DNA of 26,738 nt from JBFFXF01 sp041569895. Its GTDB lineage: Bacteria > Planctomycetota > UBA8108 > JACQVS01. Positions 6,984 through 16,405 of the stretch are shown piece after piece. The stretch is taken from assembly GCA_041569895.1 (NCBI GenBank), contig JBFFXF010000085.1, forward strand, positions 1 through 26,738. The letters run 5' to 3'. The position numbers were made by a program, and so were the translations under genes. The notes beneath the pieces are model-generated. The model was not told where the DNA came from and did no database searches. It saw nothing but the letters and a program-made list of their open reading frames with translations. The first letter of the stretch is position 1; each line of letters begins with the position of its first letter.

Positions 6984-7015
6984 TTGCGTGAATCCACCCC
7001 CGGCACGTGTAAAAT
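6984..7015 (+). promoter_or_regulatory. Possible promoter for the moxR gene train
   Basis: TAAAAT (7010-7015) matches the -10 consensus in 5 of 6 positions and is preceded by TG. The nearest -35-like hexamer, TTGCGT (6984-6989), is 20 bases away, longer than the preferred 16-18, so the -35 is weak. A perfect palindrome starts on the last base of the -10. The leader to moxR would be about 210 bases. Confidence 0.35.
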
Positions 7016-7026
7016 AAGTCGACTTA
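7015..7026. promoter_or_regulatory. Palindromic operator candidate TAAGTCGACTTA
   Basis: A perfect 12-bp palindrome at the position expected for the transcription start of the moxR-side promoter. Its AT-rich ends stand out in this GC-rich region. A repressor bound here would block initiation. No regulator gene lies nearby, so this is a positional inference. Confidence 0.35.
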
Positions 7027-7081
7027 ACGACCTCGTGTCGCGGCGGCGGGTCGGTCGCCGGGGCGGGGGGCGCCCGAGCGA

Positions 7082-7208
7082 GGCCGGGAGGACGGCTTTC
7101 CCCGGCCGGCGGCGCGTCGTCTCACTCCGGCCTGCACGCCATCGCGGCGACGACCGATATCCAAGAGAGCGGCCCGGCCTCGTGACGCTTTTTCGGAACT
7201 TCCGGGCC
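7082..7208 (+). other. Two GC-rich hairpins in the moxR leader
   Basis: GGCCGGG (7082-7088) pairs with CCCGGCC (7101-7107) around a 12-base loop. GGCCCGG (7171-7177) pairs with CCGGGCC (7202-7208) around a 24-base loop. The second ends 10 bases before the moxR ribosome site AAGGAG (7219-7224). Neither is followed by a T-tract in terminator position. Their role is unknown. Confidence 0.35.
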
Positions 7209-7230
7209 CGGCGACGACAAGGAGAACTCG

Positions 7231-8343
<1,113 letters not shown>

Positions 8344-9231
8344 AGACTACCTCGACCCCCGGGTCCTGCAGAAGATCCTCCGGCTCGAGGTCAAGGCCCG
8401 GCTCATCGTCGAGGGATTCATCAGCGGGCTCCACAAGAGCCCCTACCACGGCTTCAGCATCGAGTTCGCCGAGCACCGGGAGTACGTCCCCGGCGACGAC
8501 ATCCGTCACATCGACTGGAAGGTCTACGGGCGCTCCGACCGCTTCTACATCAAGCAGTACGAGGAGGAGACCAACCTCAAGTCGTATATCCTGCTCGACG
8601 CGTCCGAATCGATGCAGTACGGATCCGACGGCGTCACGAAGTACACCTACGGAACCTACATCGCCGCGGCGATCGCCTACCTGCTGATGCGCCAGCAAGA
8701 CGCGGTGGGGCTCTCCGTGTTCGACGAGAACGTGCGGTCGTTCCTGCCGCCGGCCACGAGCCAGGCGCACTTCATGAACATCGTTCAGGAGCTCGACCGG
8801 CAGGAGACGGCGCACAAGACCGACCTCGGCGCGATCCTCGGCACCTTCGCCGATCGCGCCAAGCGCAAGGGACTGATCCTCATCATCTCCGACATGTTCG
8901 ATCGGATGGATCACATCGAGAAGGGGCTGATGCACCTGCGGCACAAGAATCACGAGGTCATCCTCTTCCACCTCCTCGACAGCGACGAGCTGCGCTTCCC
9001 GTTTCAGAGCATGACGCTGTTCGAGGGCCTCGAGGGCTACGACGAGCTGCTCGTCAACCCGCGCGCGCTGCGGGACGCCTACCTCGAGGAGATCGAGACC
9101 TTCCAGGAGCAGCTCAAGCGGACGTGCCGCAACGCCAGGATCGACTACGTCAGGATCGACACGTCTCAGAGGCTCGACGTCGCCCTCACGGCGTATCTCG
9201 CCGCGCGGGCCGGACGTCTCAGGCGAGCGTA

Positions 9232-9236
9232 GGGAG
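9232..9236 (+). promoter_or_regulatory. Ribosome-binding site fixing a TTG start
   Basis: GGGAG begins on the last base of the DUF58 stop codon and lies 8 bases before the TTG at 9245. It supports TTG over the in-frame ATG at 9272, which would cut off part of the first membrane helix. Confidence 0.7.
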
Positions 9237-9244
9237 CGAACGCT

Positions 9245-11521
9245 TTGAGCGGGTTCTTCGCCCAACCGGCCATGCTCATCGGCACGTTGCTGATCGCCGT
9301 GCCGATCATCATCTATCTCATCAACCGCCAGCGGTTCCGCCGGCGGAAGTGGGCGGCGATGGAGTTCCTGCTCCGCGCCATGAAGAAGAACCGGCGCCGG
9401 CTGCAGCTCGAGAACCTGCTCCTGCTGCTGGTGCGGTGCGCGATCATCTTCCTGATCGCGGTGGCGATGGCGCGCCCGTTCGTCCGCAGCAGGGTGCTCG
9501 GCACCAGCTCGACGCAGCCGGAGAACTGGATCTTCGCGATCGACACCTCCTACAGCATGGGGCTGCGCGACGGCACGCTGAGCCTGTTCGAGACCGCTCG
9601 CGAGTCGATCGGCCGCATCGTGCAGCTGCTCGTCAAGCCGGGAGATCGCGTCGCCGTGGTCACGCTCGACAACCGCCCGCGCGTCGTCGTGCCGCCGCGC
9701 CAGGTGACCGAGAGCGTCCGCGGGCAGATCCTCCAGGCGGTCGCGGACCTGCGACCGGGGTTCGAGAGCGTCAACGTCGCGAGCTCGCTGCAGCTCGTTC
9801 TCGACGTCGCGCGCGAGTTCGAGACCGTCGGTGGGGGGGAGATCGCGCTCAGCTCGAAGAAGCTGGTGGTCTTCAGCGACTTCCAGCGCCGCGACTGGCT
9901 GCTCGAGGACGGGCCGAGGGACCCGGCGGTCAACGGCCTGCTCGAGAGCTTCGAGGGCGCCGGGATCATCGTCAGTCGCGCCGACCTCCGCGGTGCCGAC
10001 GCCAACCTTGTCGTCAGCGACATCGGCATGTCGCCGCCGATCGCGAGCCGGGACACGTGGGTGGAGTTCTTCGCCACGGTGCGGAACCACGGCCGCCAGG
10101 ACTTCGACGCCGTCGAGATCCTCTTCCGGGTCGACGACACCGACCAGCCGCCGCATCTGGTGCGCATCGCCGCCGGCGAGACGGTCACCAGGGCGCTGCA
10201 GTATCGCTTCACGGAGCCCGGTTACCACGTCGTCACGGTCGAGGCTCTGGTTGACGACCTCCCGGTCGACAACGTCCGCCAGATCGCGGTCAACGTTCGC
10301 GAGACGGCCGACATCCTGCTGGTCGACGGCGAGCCGGGCGCCGGGGGCGTCGAGCGCGAGACCATCCTCCTCGAGCTCGCGCTGATGCCGGAGGAGTCGG
10401 ATGATTTCCGCAGAGCGCCGTACCGGCCGGTGGTCCGAATCGTCGATCAGCTCGGCACCGAGGGCCCGGACCTCGGGGAGTCGATCGCCGTGGTGCTCGC
10501 CAACGTGGCCGCCGGCGATCTCCCGGAGTCGTTCGTCGACGACCTCAAGCGCTTCGTGAGCCAGGGCGGCGCGCTGCTCGTCTACCTCGGCCGCAACGTC
10601 GCGCCGGACGAATACAATCGCGTCTTCGGCGCCGGTCCGGACCCGCTCCTCGCGGTGCCGATTCGTGACCGGGTCAACCGGGACACGTCGCCGGTGCATC
10701 TGCGCTTCGTCGACGACGACCACCCCGTGGCGAGCTACTTCCAGCGACGCCGCGAGTACTCCTATCTCGAGAGCCCGTTCATCGAGTTCCGCAGATACTT
10801 CCGCTTCGAGGACCCGGGACCCGACGCCGGCGTCCGTCCGCTGATGCGTTTCGACGACGGCGCCGACAGCCTCGCCGCGTTCGACCACGCGTCCGGCGAG
10901 GGCCGCATCATGTGGTTCGCGAGCACCGCCGATCTCGAGTGGAACGACTTCGCGAAGTATCCCGACTTCATCCCGTTCGTGCACGAGACGATTCCGTACC
11001 TGGTGCGCTTTGGCGAGAGTCGGATCAACCTGTCGCTGGGGGAGCCATTCCGGCAGGTGTACGAGGCGTACGAGTACTCTCCGCGCGTCGTGGTGATCCC
11101 GCCGCGGCCGCGCGAGGAGGCCGCCGCCGGCCTGCCGTCGGCGATCCCGAAGCAGATGCAGAAGCTCGCCGACGAGAACCGCTTCGAGCTCACGCACGAG
11201 GAGACCGTGTACCCCGGCGTCTACGAGGTCCGCCTGCAGCAGCCGGTCGGCAGCGAGGCGAGTGACCGGCGCTCGATCTTCGCGGTCAACCTCGACCCGG
11301 CGGAGGGAGACCTGCGGCGCATCACCGAGGCCGAGCTGACGAGGTCGTTCCCGGCGTTGAACGCCGAGGTCTTCGACGCCGCCGACAAGATCCGCGAGAT
11401 GACGCGGTCGAAGAACGCCGCCTCCGGCACGGAGCTGTGGCGTTCGGTCCTCTGGGGCGTGCTGCTGCTGCTCGTCGCCGAGTCGCTCCTGGCGCTCTTT
11501 TTCGGGAGGGGATCGCGATGA
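9245..11521 (+). CDS. BatA-like membrane protein with vWA and amidotransferase-like region
   Basis: A 758-residue membrane protein. The N-terminus is a BatA-type domain with helices at about 7-26 and 57-76 around a basic loop (RFRRRKWAAMEFLLRAMKK). A vWA domain follows with metal site DTSYS (100-104) and LVVFSDFQRRDW. Then come a CARDB/Ig-like region (about 260-345), a region resembling class I glutamine amidotransferases (about 350-600; ADILLVDGEPGAGG, GGALLVYLGRNV), and a C-terminal membrane helix (about 733-752). The only cysteine is in helix 2, so no amidotransferase nucleophile exists and that region is probably structural. The start is TTG. The stop overlaps the next gene by ATGA. It would place a large vWA domain on the outer face of the inner membrane, as in Bat systems. 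The client is unknown. Confidence 0.88.
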   Translation: MSGFFAQPAMLIGTLLIAVPIIIYLINRQRFRRRKWAAMEFLLRAMKKNRRRLQLENLLLLLVRCAIIFLIAVAMARPFVRSRVLGTSSTQPENWIFAIDTSYSMGLRDGTLSLFETARESIGRIVQLLVKPGDRVAVVTLDNRPRVVVPPRQVTESVRGQILQAVADLRPGFESVNVASSLQLVLDVAREFETVGGGEIALSSKKLVVFSDFQRRDWLLEDGPRDPAVNGLLESFEGAGIIVSRADLRGADANLVVSDIGMSPPIASRDTWVEFFATVRNHGRQDFDAVEILFRVDDTDQPPHLVRIAAGETVTRALQYRFTEPGYHVVTVEALVDDLPVDNVRQIAVNVRETADILLVDGEPGAGGVERETILLELALMPEESDDFRRAPYRPVVRIVDQLGTEGPDLGESIAVVLANVAAGDLPESFVDDLKRFVSQGGALLVYLGRNVAPDEYNRVFGAGPDPLLAVPIRDRVNRDTSPVHLRFVDDDHPVASYFQRRREYSYLESPFIEFRRYFRFEDPGPDAGVRPLMRFDDGADSLAAFDHASGEGRIMWFASTADLEWNDFAKYPDFIPFVHETIPYLVRFGESRINLSLGEPFRQVYEAYEYSPRVVVIPPRPREEAAAGLPSAIPKQMQKLADENRFELTHEETVYPGVYEVRLQQPVGSEASDRRSIFAVNLDPAEGDLRRITEAELTRSFPALNAEVFDAADKIREMTRSKNAASGTELWRSVLWGVLLLLVAESLLALFFGRGSR

Positions 11522-14016
11522 CGCTTCTGCTCCAGGCGACCGAGGTGCGCGAGGAGTTCGACTGGATCTACCTCCCCGCGCCGTGGGTGATCTTCCTGAT
11601 CGTCGTGCCGCTCGTCGTGCTGCTGGTGGCCGCCGTCTACCGGCGCGAGCGCCTGGCGGGCAACCACTGGGCGCGCTGGCCGCTGGTCGCGCTCCGCGTC
11701 GCGGTGATCCTGGCGATCCTCGCGTTCCTCGCGCAGCCGGTGCTTCGAACGGTGACGTACCAGACACGCGATCCCCAGCTGATCGTCCTCGTCGACGACT
11801 CGCTGAGTATGGGGATCGTCGACAAGTTCTCCAATCGCGAGATCCCCGCGCGCGTCGCGGAGATGCTCGACACGAGCCCCGAGGTGATCGAGCAGATCAC
11901 GCGATACGGTCTCGTCGATCGGTTGCTGGGACGCGTCGACGGCAGCGGCGGCGGCGAGGGCGCGTCCCTGCTGGCGCAATTGCGCAAGAAGATGAACGTG
12001 TCGGTCTACACCTTCGCGGGGTCGGCGCGGAAGATCGCCGAGATCCCGCGCGAGGGCCGCCGGCGCGGCGAGGGCGATGTGATCTTCACCGGCCTCCCCG
12101 ACCTCGACCGCGTGCAGGCCGACGCGCGGGTCAAGGAGACCAAGATCGGCGACTCCGTGCTCGAGACGCTGCTCGACCATCGCGGCGACGCGCTCGCGCC
12201 GCAGGATCACGGCGTCGTCGCGGTGGTTCTCTTCACCGACGGGCAGAACAACTCCGGCGTGCTGCAGCCGGAGGAGATGGCCTTCAAGATCAAGCAGCGG
12301 GGCATCCCGCTGCTGGTCGTCGGGCTCGGCAATCCGGATCCGCCGAAAAACATACGTGTCGTCGGGCTCGACGTCGACGACGTGGTGCTCGTCGGCGACG
12401 AGGTGAGCTTCGACGCGTCGATCGTCACCGAGGGCTTCCGCGGCGAGAACGTCCAGGTCGATCTGCTCGTCGGCAACGAACTGGTCGACAGGGACTACGT
12501 CAGCCTCGAGGCCGACGGCGTCAAGCAGACCGTGCGCCTCGAGTACACGCCGAAGCGTCCGGGCGACTTCACGGTGACCGTCCAGGTCGAGAAGCTCGGC
12601 GGCGAGCTCTTCTGGGACGACAACACCTTCTCGCGCTCGGTCAAGGTCCTCGACCAGAAGATCAAGGTGCTCTACGTCGAGGGGCCGCCGCGCTGGGAGT
12701 ATCGCTATCTGAAGAACGCGCTCATCCGCGACCCGACGATGGAGGCGCGCATCCTGCTCCTGTCCGCCGACCGGAAGTTCCGCCAGGAGACCTCCGAGGG
12801 GCTCGAGCCGCTGGTCCAGTTCCCGGCGACCGAGCAGGAGCTCTTCGAGTATCACGTGCTGATCATCGGCGACGTCGAGCCGGGGCTGCAGGACCCATCG
12901 GGCCGACCCTTCCGCGACAACCTGGAGCTCATCCAGAGGTTCGTCGGCGACTCCGGCGGCGGGGTGGTCTTCATCGCCGGGCCGCGCGCCAACCCGCAGG
13001 GCTACCTCCACACGCCGCTCTACCCGCTGCTCCCGGTGGAGATCGCGGAATCGGGTACCGACTTCTCGAAGCGCATCATCACCGACCGCTTCCACGTCGA
13101 GCTCACCGGCGCCGGGAAGCAGCACCCGGTGATGCGGCTCGACAGCGACGCGGATCGCAACAGCCAGCTCTGGGAGAACACCGACGGCGTGGTGGAGAAC
13201 CACCTCCCCGGCTTCTACTGGTTCGCCGAGGTCAAGAAGGCGAAGCTCGCGGCCATTCCGCTCGCGGTCCACGAGGACCTGTCGCACCCGGTGCACGGTC
13301 GCCGGGTCATCTTCGCCGTGCAGAATTACAGCAAGGGCAAGGTGTTCTACAGCGGCGTCGACAACACCTGGCGGTGGCGCGCGGGGGTCGACAACCTCTA
13401 CTTCTACCGCTTCTGGGGCCAGGTGATCCGGTGGGCGGCGAGCGGGCGGCTGCTCGGGAAGACGCCGCGTTACAGCCTCGCCACCGACAAGCAGATCTAC
13501 ACCATCGGCGAGCGCGTCACCATCGACGCGCGCATCTTCGACGCCAACATGGAGCCGTCGAAGGATCCGACGACGACCGTCTACCACCGCGTCAAGGGGC
13601 GCGACTTCGAGCCCCCGTCCGCGATCGAGCTGCAGCTCAACCCGGCGCGCGAGGCGGGCGCCTACGAGGGCGCCATCACCGCGAGCCAGCTCGGCAGTCA
13701 CGACCTCTGGCTCGGCACCGAGGCGGAGCCGGTGGCGTTCCTCAGCTTCACCGTCGAGGTGCCGCCGCTCGAGTTCCGCGACCCGCGCCTGGCGCGCGAG
13801 CGAATGAAAAAAGTTGCGCGCCTCGCAGAAGGTAAGTATTATGATTTACACGGAGTTAGGAGTATTGGCGAGTACCTCGTGGAGCGTGCGCAGCCGCGTA
13901 AGATCCCCGTCGCCGAGCGTCAGGACGACCTCTGGGACGAGTACTGGGTGCTGCTCCTGTTCACCGGGGTGATCGCGGCCGAATGGGTGTTGAGAAAGCT
14001 GGCACGGCTCCTGTGA
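11518..14016 (+). CDS. Membrane vWA protein with amidotransferase-like region
   Basis: An 832-residue protein with N-terminal helices at about 22-41 and 56-74, a vWA domain with metal site DDSLS (93-97) and VVLFTDGQNNSG (about 235-247), an Ig-like segment, a glutamine-amidotransferase-like region (about 380-640; IKVLYVEGPPRWEYRYLK, GGGVVFIAGPRANPQ), beta-rich C-terminal segments and a final helix (about 808-827). The protein contains no cysteine at all, so the amidotransferase-like part cannot use a thiol nucleophile. The start overlaps the preceding stop (ATGA), with GGAGG 8 bases upstream. It has the same layout as the preceding protein, and the two may form a membrane pair. Near the 3' end a stretch of about 65 bases (13804-13870) uses AT-rich, otherwise rare codons (AAA, TAT, TTA, AGT, ATT) and contains a promoter-like pattern. 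Confidence 0.88.
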   Translation: MTLLLQATEVREEFDWIYLPAPWVIFLIVVPLVVLLVAAVYRRERLAGNHWARWPLVALRVAVILAILAFLAQPVLRTVTYQTRDPQLIVLVDDSLSMGIVDKFSNREIPARVAEMLDTSPEVIEQITRYGLVDRLLGRVDGSGGGEGASLLAQLRKKMNVSVYTFAGSARKIAEIPREGRRRGEGDVIFTGLPDLDRVQADARVKETKIGDSVLETLLDHRGDALAPQDHGVVAVVLFTDGQNNSGVLQPEEMAFKIKQRGIPLLVVGLGNPDPPKNIRVVGLDVDDVVLVGDEVSFDASIVTEGFRGENVQVDLLVGNELVDRDYVSLEADGVKQTVRLEYTPKRPGDFTVTVQVEKLGGELFWDDNTFSRSVKVLDQKIKVLYVEGPPRWEYRYLKNALIRDPTMEARILLLSADRKFRQETSEGLEPLVQFPATEQELFEYHVLIIGDVEPGLQDPSGRPFRDNLELIQRFVGDSGGGVVFIAGPRANPQGYLHTPLYPLLPVEIAESGTDFSKRIITDRFHVELTGAGKQHPVMRLDSDADRNSQLWENTDGVVENHLPGFYWFAEVKKAKLAAIPLAVHEDLSHPVHGRRVIFAVQNYSKGKVFYSGVDNTWRWRAGVDNLYFYRFWGQVIRWAASGRLLGKTPRYSLATDKQIYTIGERVTIDARIFDANMEPSKDPTTTVYHRVKGRDFEPPSAIELQLNPAREAGAYEGAITASQLGSHDLWLGTEAEPVAFLSFTVEVPPLEFRDPRLARERMKKVARLAEGKYYDLHGVRSIGEYLVERAQPRKIPVAERQDDLWDEYWVLLLFTGVIAAEWVLRKLARLL
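13814..13842 (+). promoter_or_regulatory. Possible internal promoter in an AT-rich coding patch
   Basis: TTGCGC (13814-13819, 3 of 6 to the -35) and TATTAT (13837-13842, 5 of 6 to the -10) are 17 bases apart. They lie in a short coding patch whose codons are AT-rich, unlike the rest of the gene. It would transcribe the propeller gene at 14144 and onward, with a leader of about 295 bases. Confidence 0.4.
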
Positions 14017-14047
14017 GCCCGGAGCGGACGCGAGGAGGAGTCCGGGC
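14017..14047 (+). terminator. Weak hairpin after the second vWA gene
   Basis: GCCCGGA (14017-14023) and TCCGGGC (14041-14047) form a 7-bp stem directly after the stop codon, with a 17-base loop. No T-tract follows. It may be an attenuator or RNA 3'-end stabiliser, but a strong intrinsic terminator is not supported. Confidence 0.25.
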
Positions 14048-14143
14048 GAGCCGTGCGTGGAGAGACGGAGAGAGAGCCGCTCGCCCGCCCCCCCTGCCGC
14101 GCTGCCGGCGCGGTGGTCCGGTGACGGCCCCGTACACGCTATC

Positions 14144-16405
14144 ATGAAACGACTTCTGGCAGGCCCGGGCGCCCTGGTCGCGGCCATTCTCGCGGTCGCG
14201 TCGGCGGCGTCGTTGTGCGCCGAGACGAGCGTCCAGATCGACGCCCTCGACACCGGCCGCTGGAGCGCCACGCTCGCGGAGGCCGATGCGGCGGTGGCGC
14301 AGGGGGATTTCGCGCGCGCCGTCGAGTTGCTCCAGCGTGTCGTCGTCTTCGGCGAGGACCGCCTGGTCATCGTCGAGGAGAACGAGCCCGTCGGCCCCGG
14401 CGACCCGGTCGCCGGCGATGAGGTCGGCATCCGGCCGCGGGGGCTCGTTCGGCCGCGGGCGGCGCCGCGCCGATCGGGCTGGAACAACGTCGTCGCCGTT
14501 CCCGCAGCGGAGGAGGCTCGCCGGCGCATCGCCCGACTGCCGCCGGCTGGAGTCGAGGCGTATCGAACGGCCCACGAGGCGACGGCCACCGCGCTGCTCG
14601 AGCAGGCGCGGCGGGAGAACGACGCGGCGCTGCTCTCTCGAGTCGCGCGTCACTACGCCGCCACCGCGAGCGGCGTTGCGGCGCGCTCGCTGCTGGCGGA
14701 TCGCTTCGTCGCCCGCGGGTACTTCCGGCGCGCGCTGCGACTGCTGCTCGAGCTCGACCGCGGAGCGCTTCCCGCCGCATCGGGCGTCGATCGGGAGTCG
14801 GTCCATCTGCGTCTGATCGCCGTGCTGCGCGTCCTCGGCGAGCGCGAGGCGTTCGTCGCCGAGCGGCAGCGTCTTCTGGACGGCCTGCCGCCCGAGCGCA
14901 CGCTCGGCGGATTCACGAAGCTGGCCGAGCTCGAATCGCGCATTCCGCTCGGCGCGCCGCCGGCCGTCGTCGTCCCGACCCTCGGCGGCACGGTCGGACG
15001 GAGCTTCTCGCATCAGCTGCCGCGGCTCCACGGCGGACCGTCGAGCTACGTACTCGAGTGGAACAGCCACTGGTGGGCGCACCAGCAGGGCATCGCGCCG
15101 CCGTACATGCTCTACTCGCGCAGCCGATTCATGGACCAGTCGCAGTTCCTGGTCTTCACGCCGGAGTTCACGCGCTCGGACGTGTTCCTCTCGGGCGTCT
15201 TCCACCTCTGGCGCATCGATCTCGAGACGGGTCGACTGGTCGACAGCCCCGTCAAGCCGGTGGTCCCGGTGGACGCCTACGAGCTCTACCTCGAGTCGAG
15301 CGACTCGCCGCTCTACACCGCGACGGAGGCCGGCGGCATCGTCTACACGCATACCATCACGCACCTCGTCCCCGAGCAGTCGTACCTCCAGTACATGATC
15401 ACGGAGGACCGGCCGACGCGGTCGCTCGTCGCCTACGACGTCGAATCGGGGCGCTGGCTCTGGAACACGCGACGGCTCTTCGCCGGGTCGCCGGACGATC
15501 CGAAGCTGATCAGCCTGGTGACGCCGCCGCTGATCCGCGGCGAGCGGATCTACGCCGGCGGCGTCTACCTCGCCGGTCTCTTCACCAGCGTCGTCGTCTG
15601 CCTCGACGCGCGCAGCGGCGCCCCGATCTGGCAGCGACGGCTGGCGAGCGGCCAGATGGAGCTGACGATGTTCGGCGAGCCGGCGCGCGAGCCGTTCGCG
15701 AGCGTTCTCGTCGAGGACGAGGGGATCATCTACCACGTCACGCAGCTCGGCGCCGTGGCGGCGATCGAGGCCGAGACCGGCGCGATCCGCTGGATCGGGA
15801 CGTACGACCCGATCGCCACGACGCCGACGCTCGGGCCGGTCCCCGAGCTCCGTGACATCGTCTGGAACACCAGCGCGCCGATCCTCGCCGGCGGCGTGCT
15901 CTACGTCGCCCCGCGCGACGCGCACTCGTATTACGGTATCGACACCGGGCTGCGGTACAGCGAGCGCGGCGGCGCGCCGCCCGAGGGCGGCCGGATCGTC
16001 AAGCGCTACCTCAACGGCAGCGGCATGCTGCGCGACCCGCTCGGGTATCGCGCGGGCCGCATCTACTTCGGCGGGCCCGGCGGCATCGCGGCGCTGGACG
16101 TCGACGGCGGGCCCGGCGGCAACTTCGGCCGCGCCACGGACGAGCGCGCCGCCGGAAATACGCGCGTGTACGGGCGCGCCGCCCTCGTCGATCGCGGCAT
16201 CGTCTTTTGCACTCGCACGTCCGTGAACCTCATCGATTACACTCTCGAACAGGTGGTGCCGCTCACCGAGAGCCCACTGCAGCGCAGCCAGTACGGGGAG
16301 TACCCCGGAAACGTCTCGATCGCGGGTCACCGCATCGTGCTGACGTCGCGCGACCTCCTGTCGTCGTTCGTGCCGAGGGCGAGCCTGCCCGGAGAGGAGT
16401 TCTGA
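14144..16405 (+). CDS. Exported PQQ-type beta-propeller protein with helical N-terminal domain
   Basis: A 753-residue protein with a Sec signal peptide (MKRLLAGPGALVAAILAVASAASLCAE). A helical, TPR-like part follows (about 35-260), containing LPPAGVEAYRTAHE and RARRY-type repeats and broken by a Pro/Arg-rich insert at about 80-115. From about 270 onward it has PQQ/WD-type blades (LVAYDVESGRWLWNTR at 427, VVCLDARSGAPIWQRRL at 485, VAAIEAETGAIRWIG at 538). Such blades usually act as interaction scaffolds, some as PQQ enzymes; no quinoprotein active site was recognised. I know this layout mainly from Planctomycetota. There is no Shine-Dalgarno before the ATG; a TACACG hexamer 6 bases upstream could allow a leaderless mRNA. 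The 127-bp gap before it is the largest in the first half of the train. The stop overlaps the next ATG (TGATG). Confidence 0.85.
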   Translation: MKRLLAGPGALVAAILAVASAASLCAETSVQIDALDTGRWSATLAEADAAVAQGDFARAVELLQRVVVFGEDRLVIVEENEPVGPGDPVAGDEVGIRPRGLVRPRAAPRRSGWNNVVAVPAAEEARRRIARLPPAGVEAYRTAHEATATALLEQARRENDAALLSRVARHYAATASGVAARSLLADRFVARGYFRRALRLLLELDRGALPAASGVDRESVHLRLIAVLRVLGEREAFVAERQRLLDGLPPERTLGGFTKLAELESRIPLGAPPAVVVPTLGGTVGRSFSHQLPRLHGGPSSYVLEWNSHWWAHQQGIAPPYMLYSRSRFMDQSQFLVFTPEFTRSDVFLSGVFHLWRIDLETGRLVDSPVKPVVPVDAYELYLESSDSPLYTATEAGGIVYTHTITHLVPEQSYLQYMITEDRPTRSLVAYDVESGRWLWNTRRLFAGSPDDPKLISLVTPPLIRGERIYAGGVYLAGLFTSVVVCLDARSGAPIWQRRLASGQMELTMFGEPAREPFASVLVEDEGIIYHVTQLGAVAAIEAETGAIRWIGTYDPIATTPTLGPVPELRDIVWNTSAPILAGGVLYVAPRDAHSYYGIDTGLRYSERGGAPPEGGRIVKRYLNGSGMLRDPLGYRAGRIYFGGPGGIAALDVDGGPGGNFGRATDERAAGNTRVYGRAALVDRGIVFCTRTSVNLIDYTLEQVVPLTESPLQRSQYGEYPGNVSIAGHRIVLTSRDLLSSFVPRASLPGEEF

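Larger units (their letters stand above)
6752..7230. other. Divergent intergenic control region, guaB and moxR
   Basis: This 479-bp region between the oppositely transcribed guaB and moxR genes has no convincing gene. It contains the guaB promoter (6853-6880), a weaker promoter candidate and palindrome on the moxR side (6984-7026), a 14-bp perfect inverted repeat (6766-6779 and 6959-6972), and two GC-rich hairpins in the moxR leader. The stretch 6825-6900 is clearly poorer in GC than its surroundings, as expected for a promoter. I recognise no known riboswitch. Confidence 0.75.

Noticed and set aside
6752..7006. An 85-residue N-terminal extension of guaB
   Set aside because: It crosses the predicted promoter, has no family homology, and a strong GGAGG marks the internal ATG at 6751.
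11221..16330. Long minus-strand open frames (826 and 789 codons) opposite the second vWA and propeller genes
   Set aside because: Same shadow composition, no motif, no ribosome site; fully covered by real plus-strand genes.
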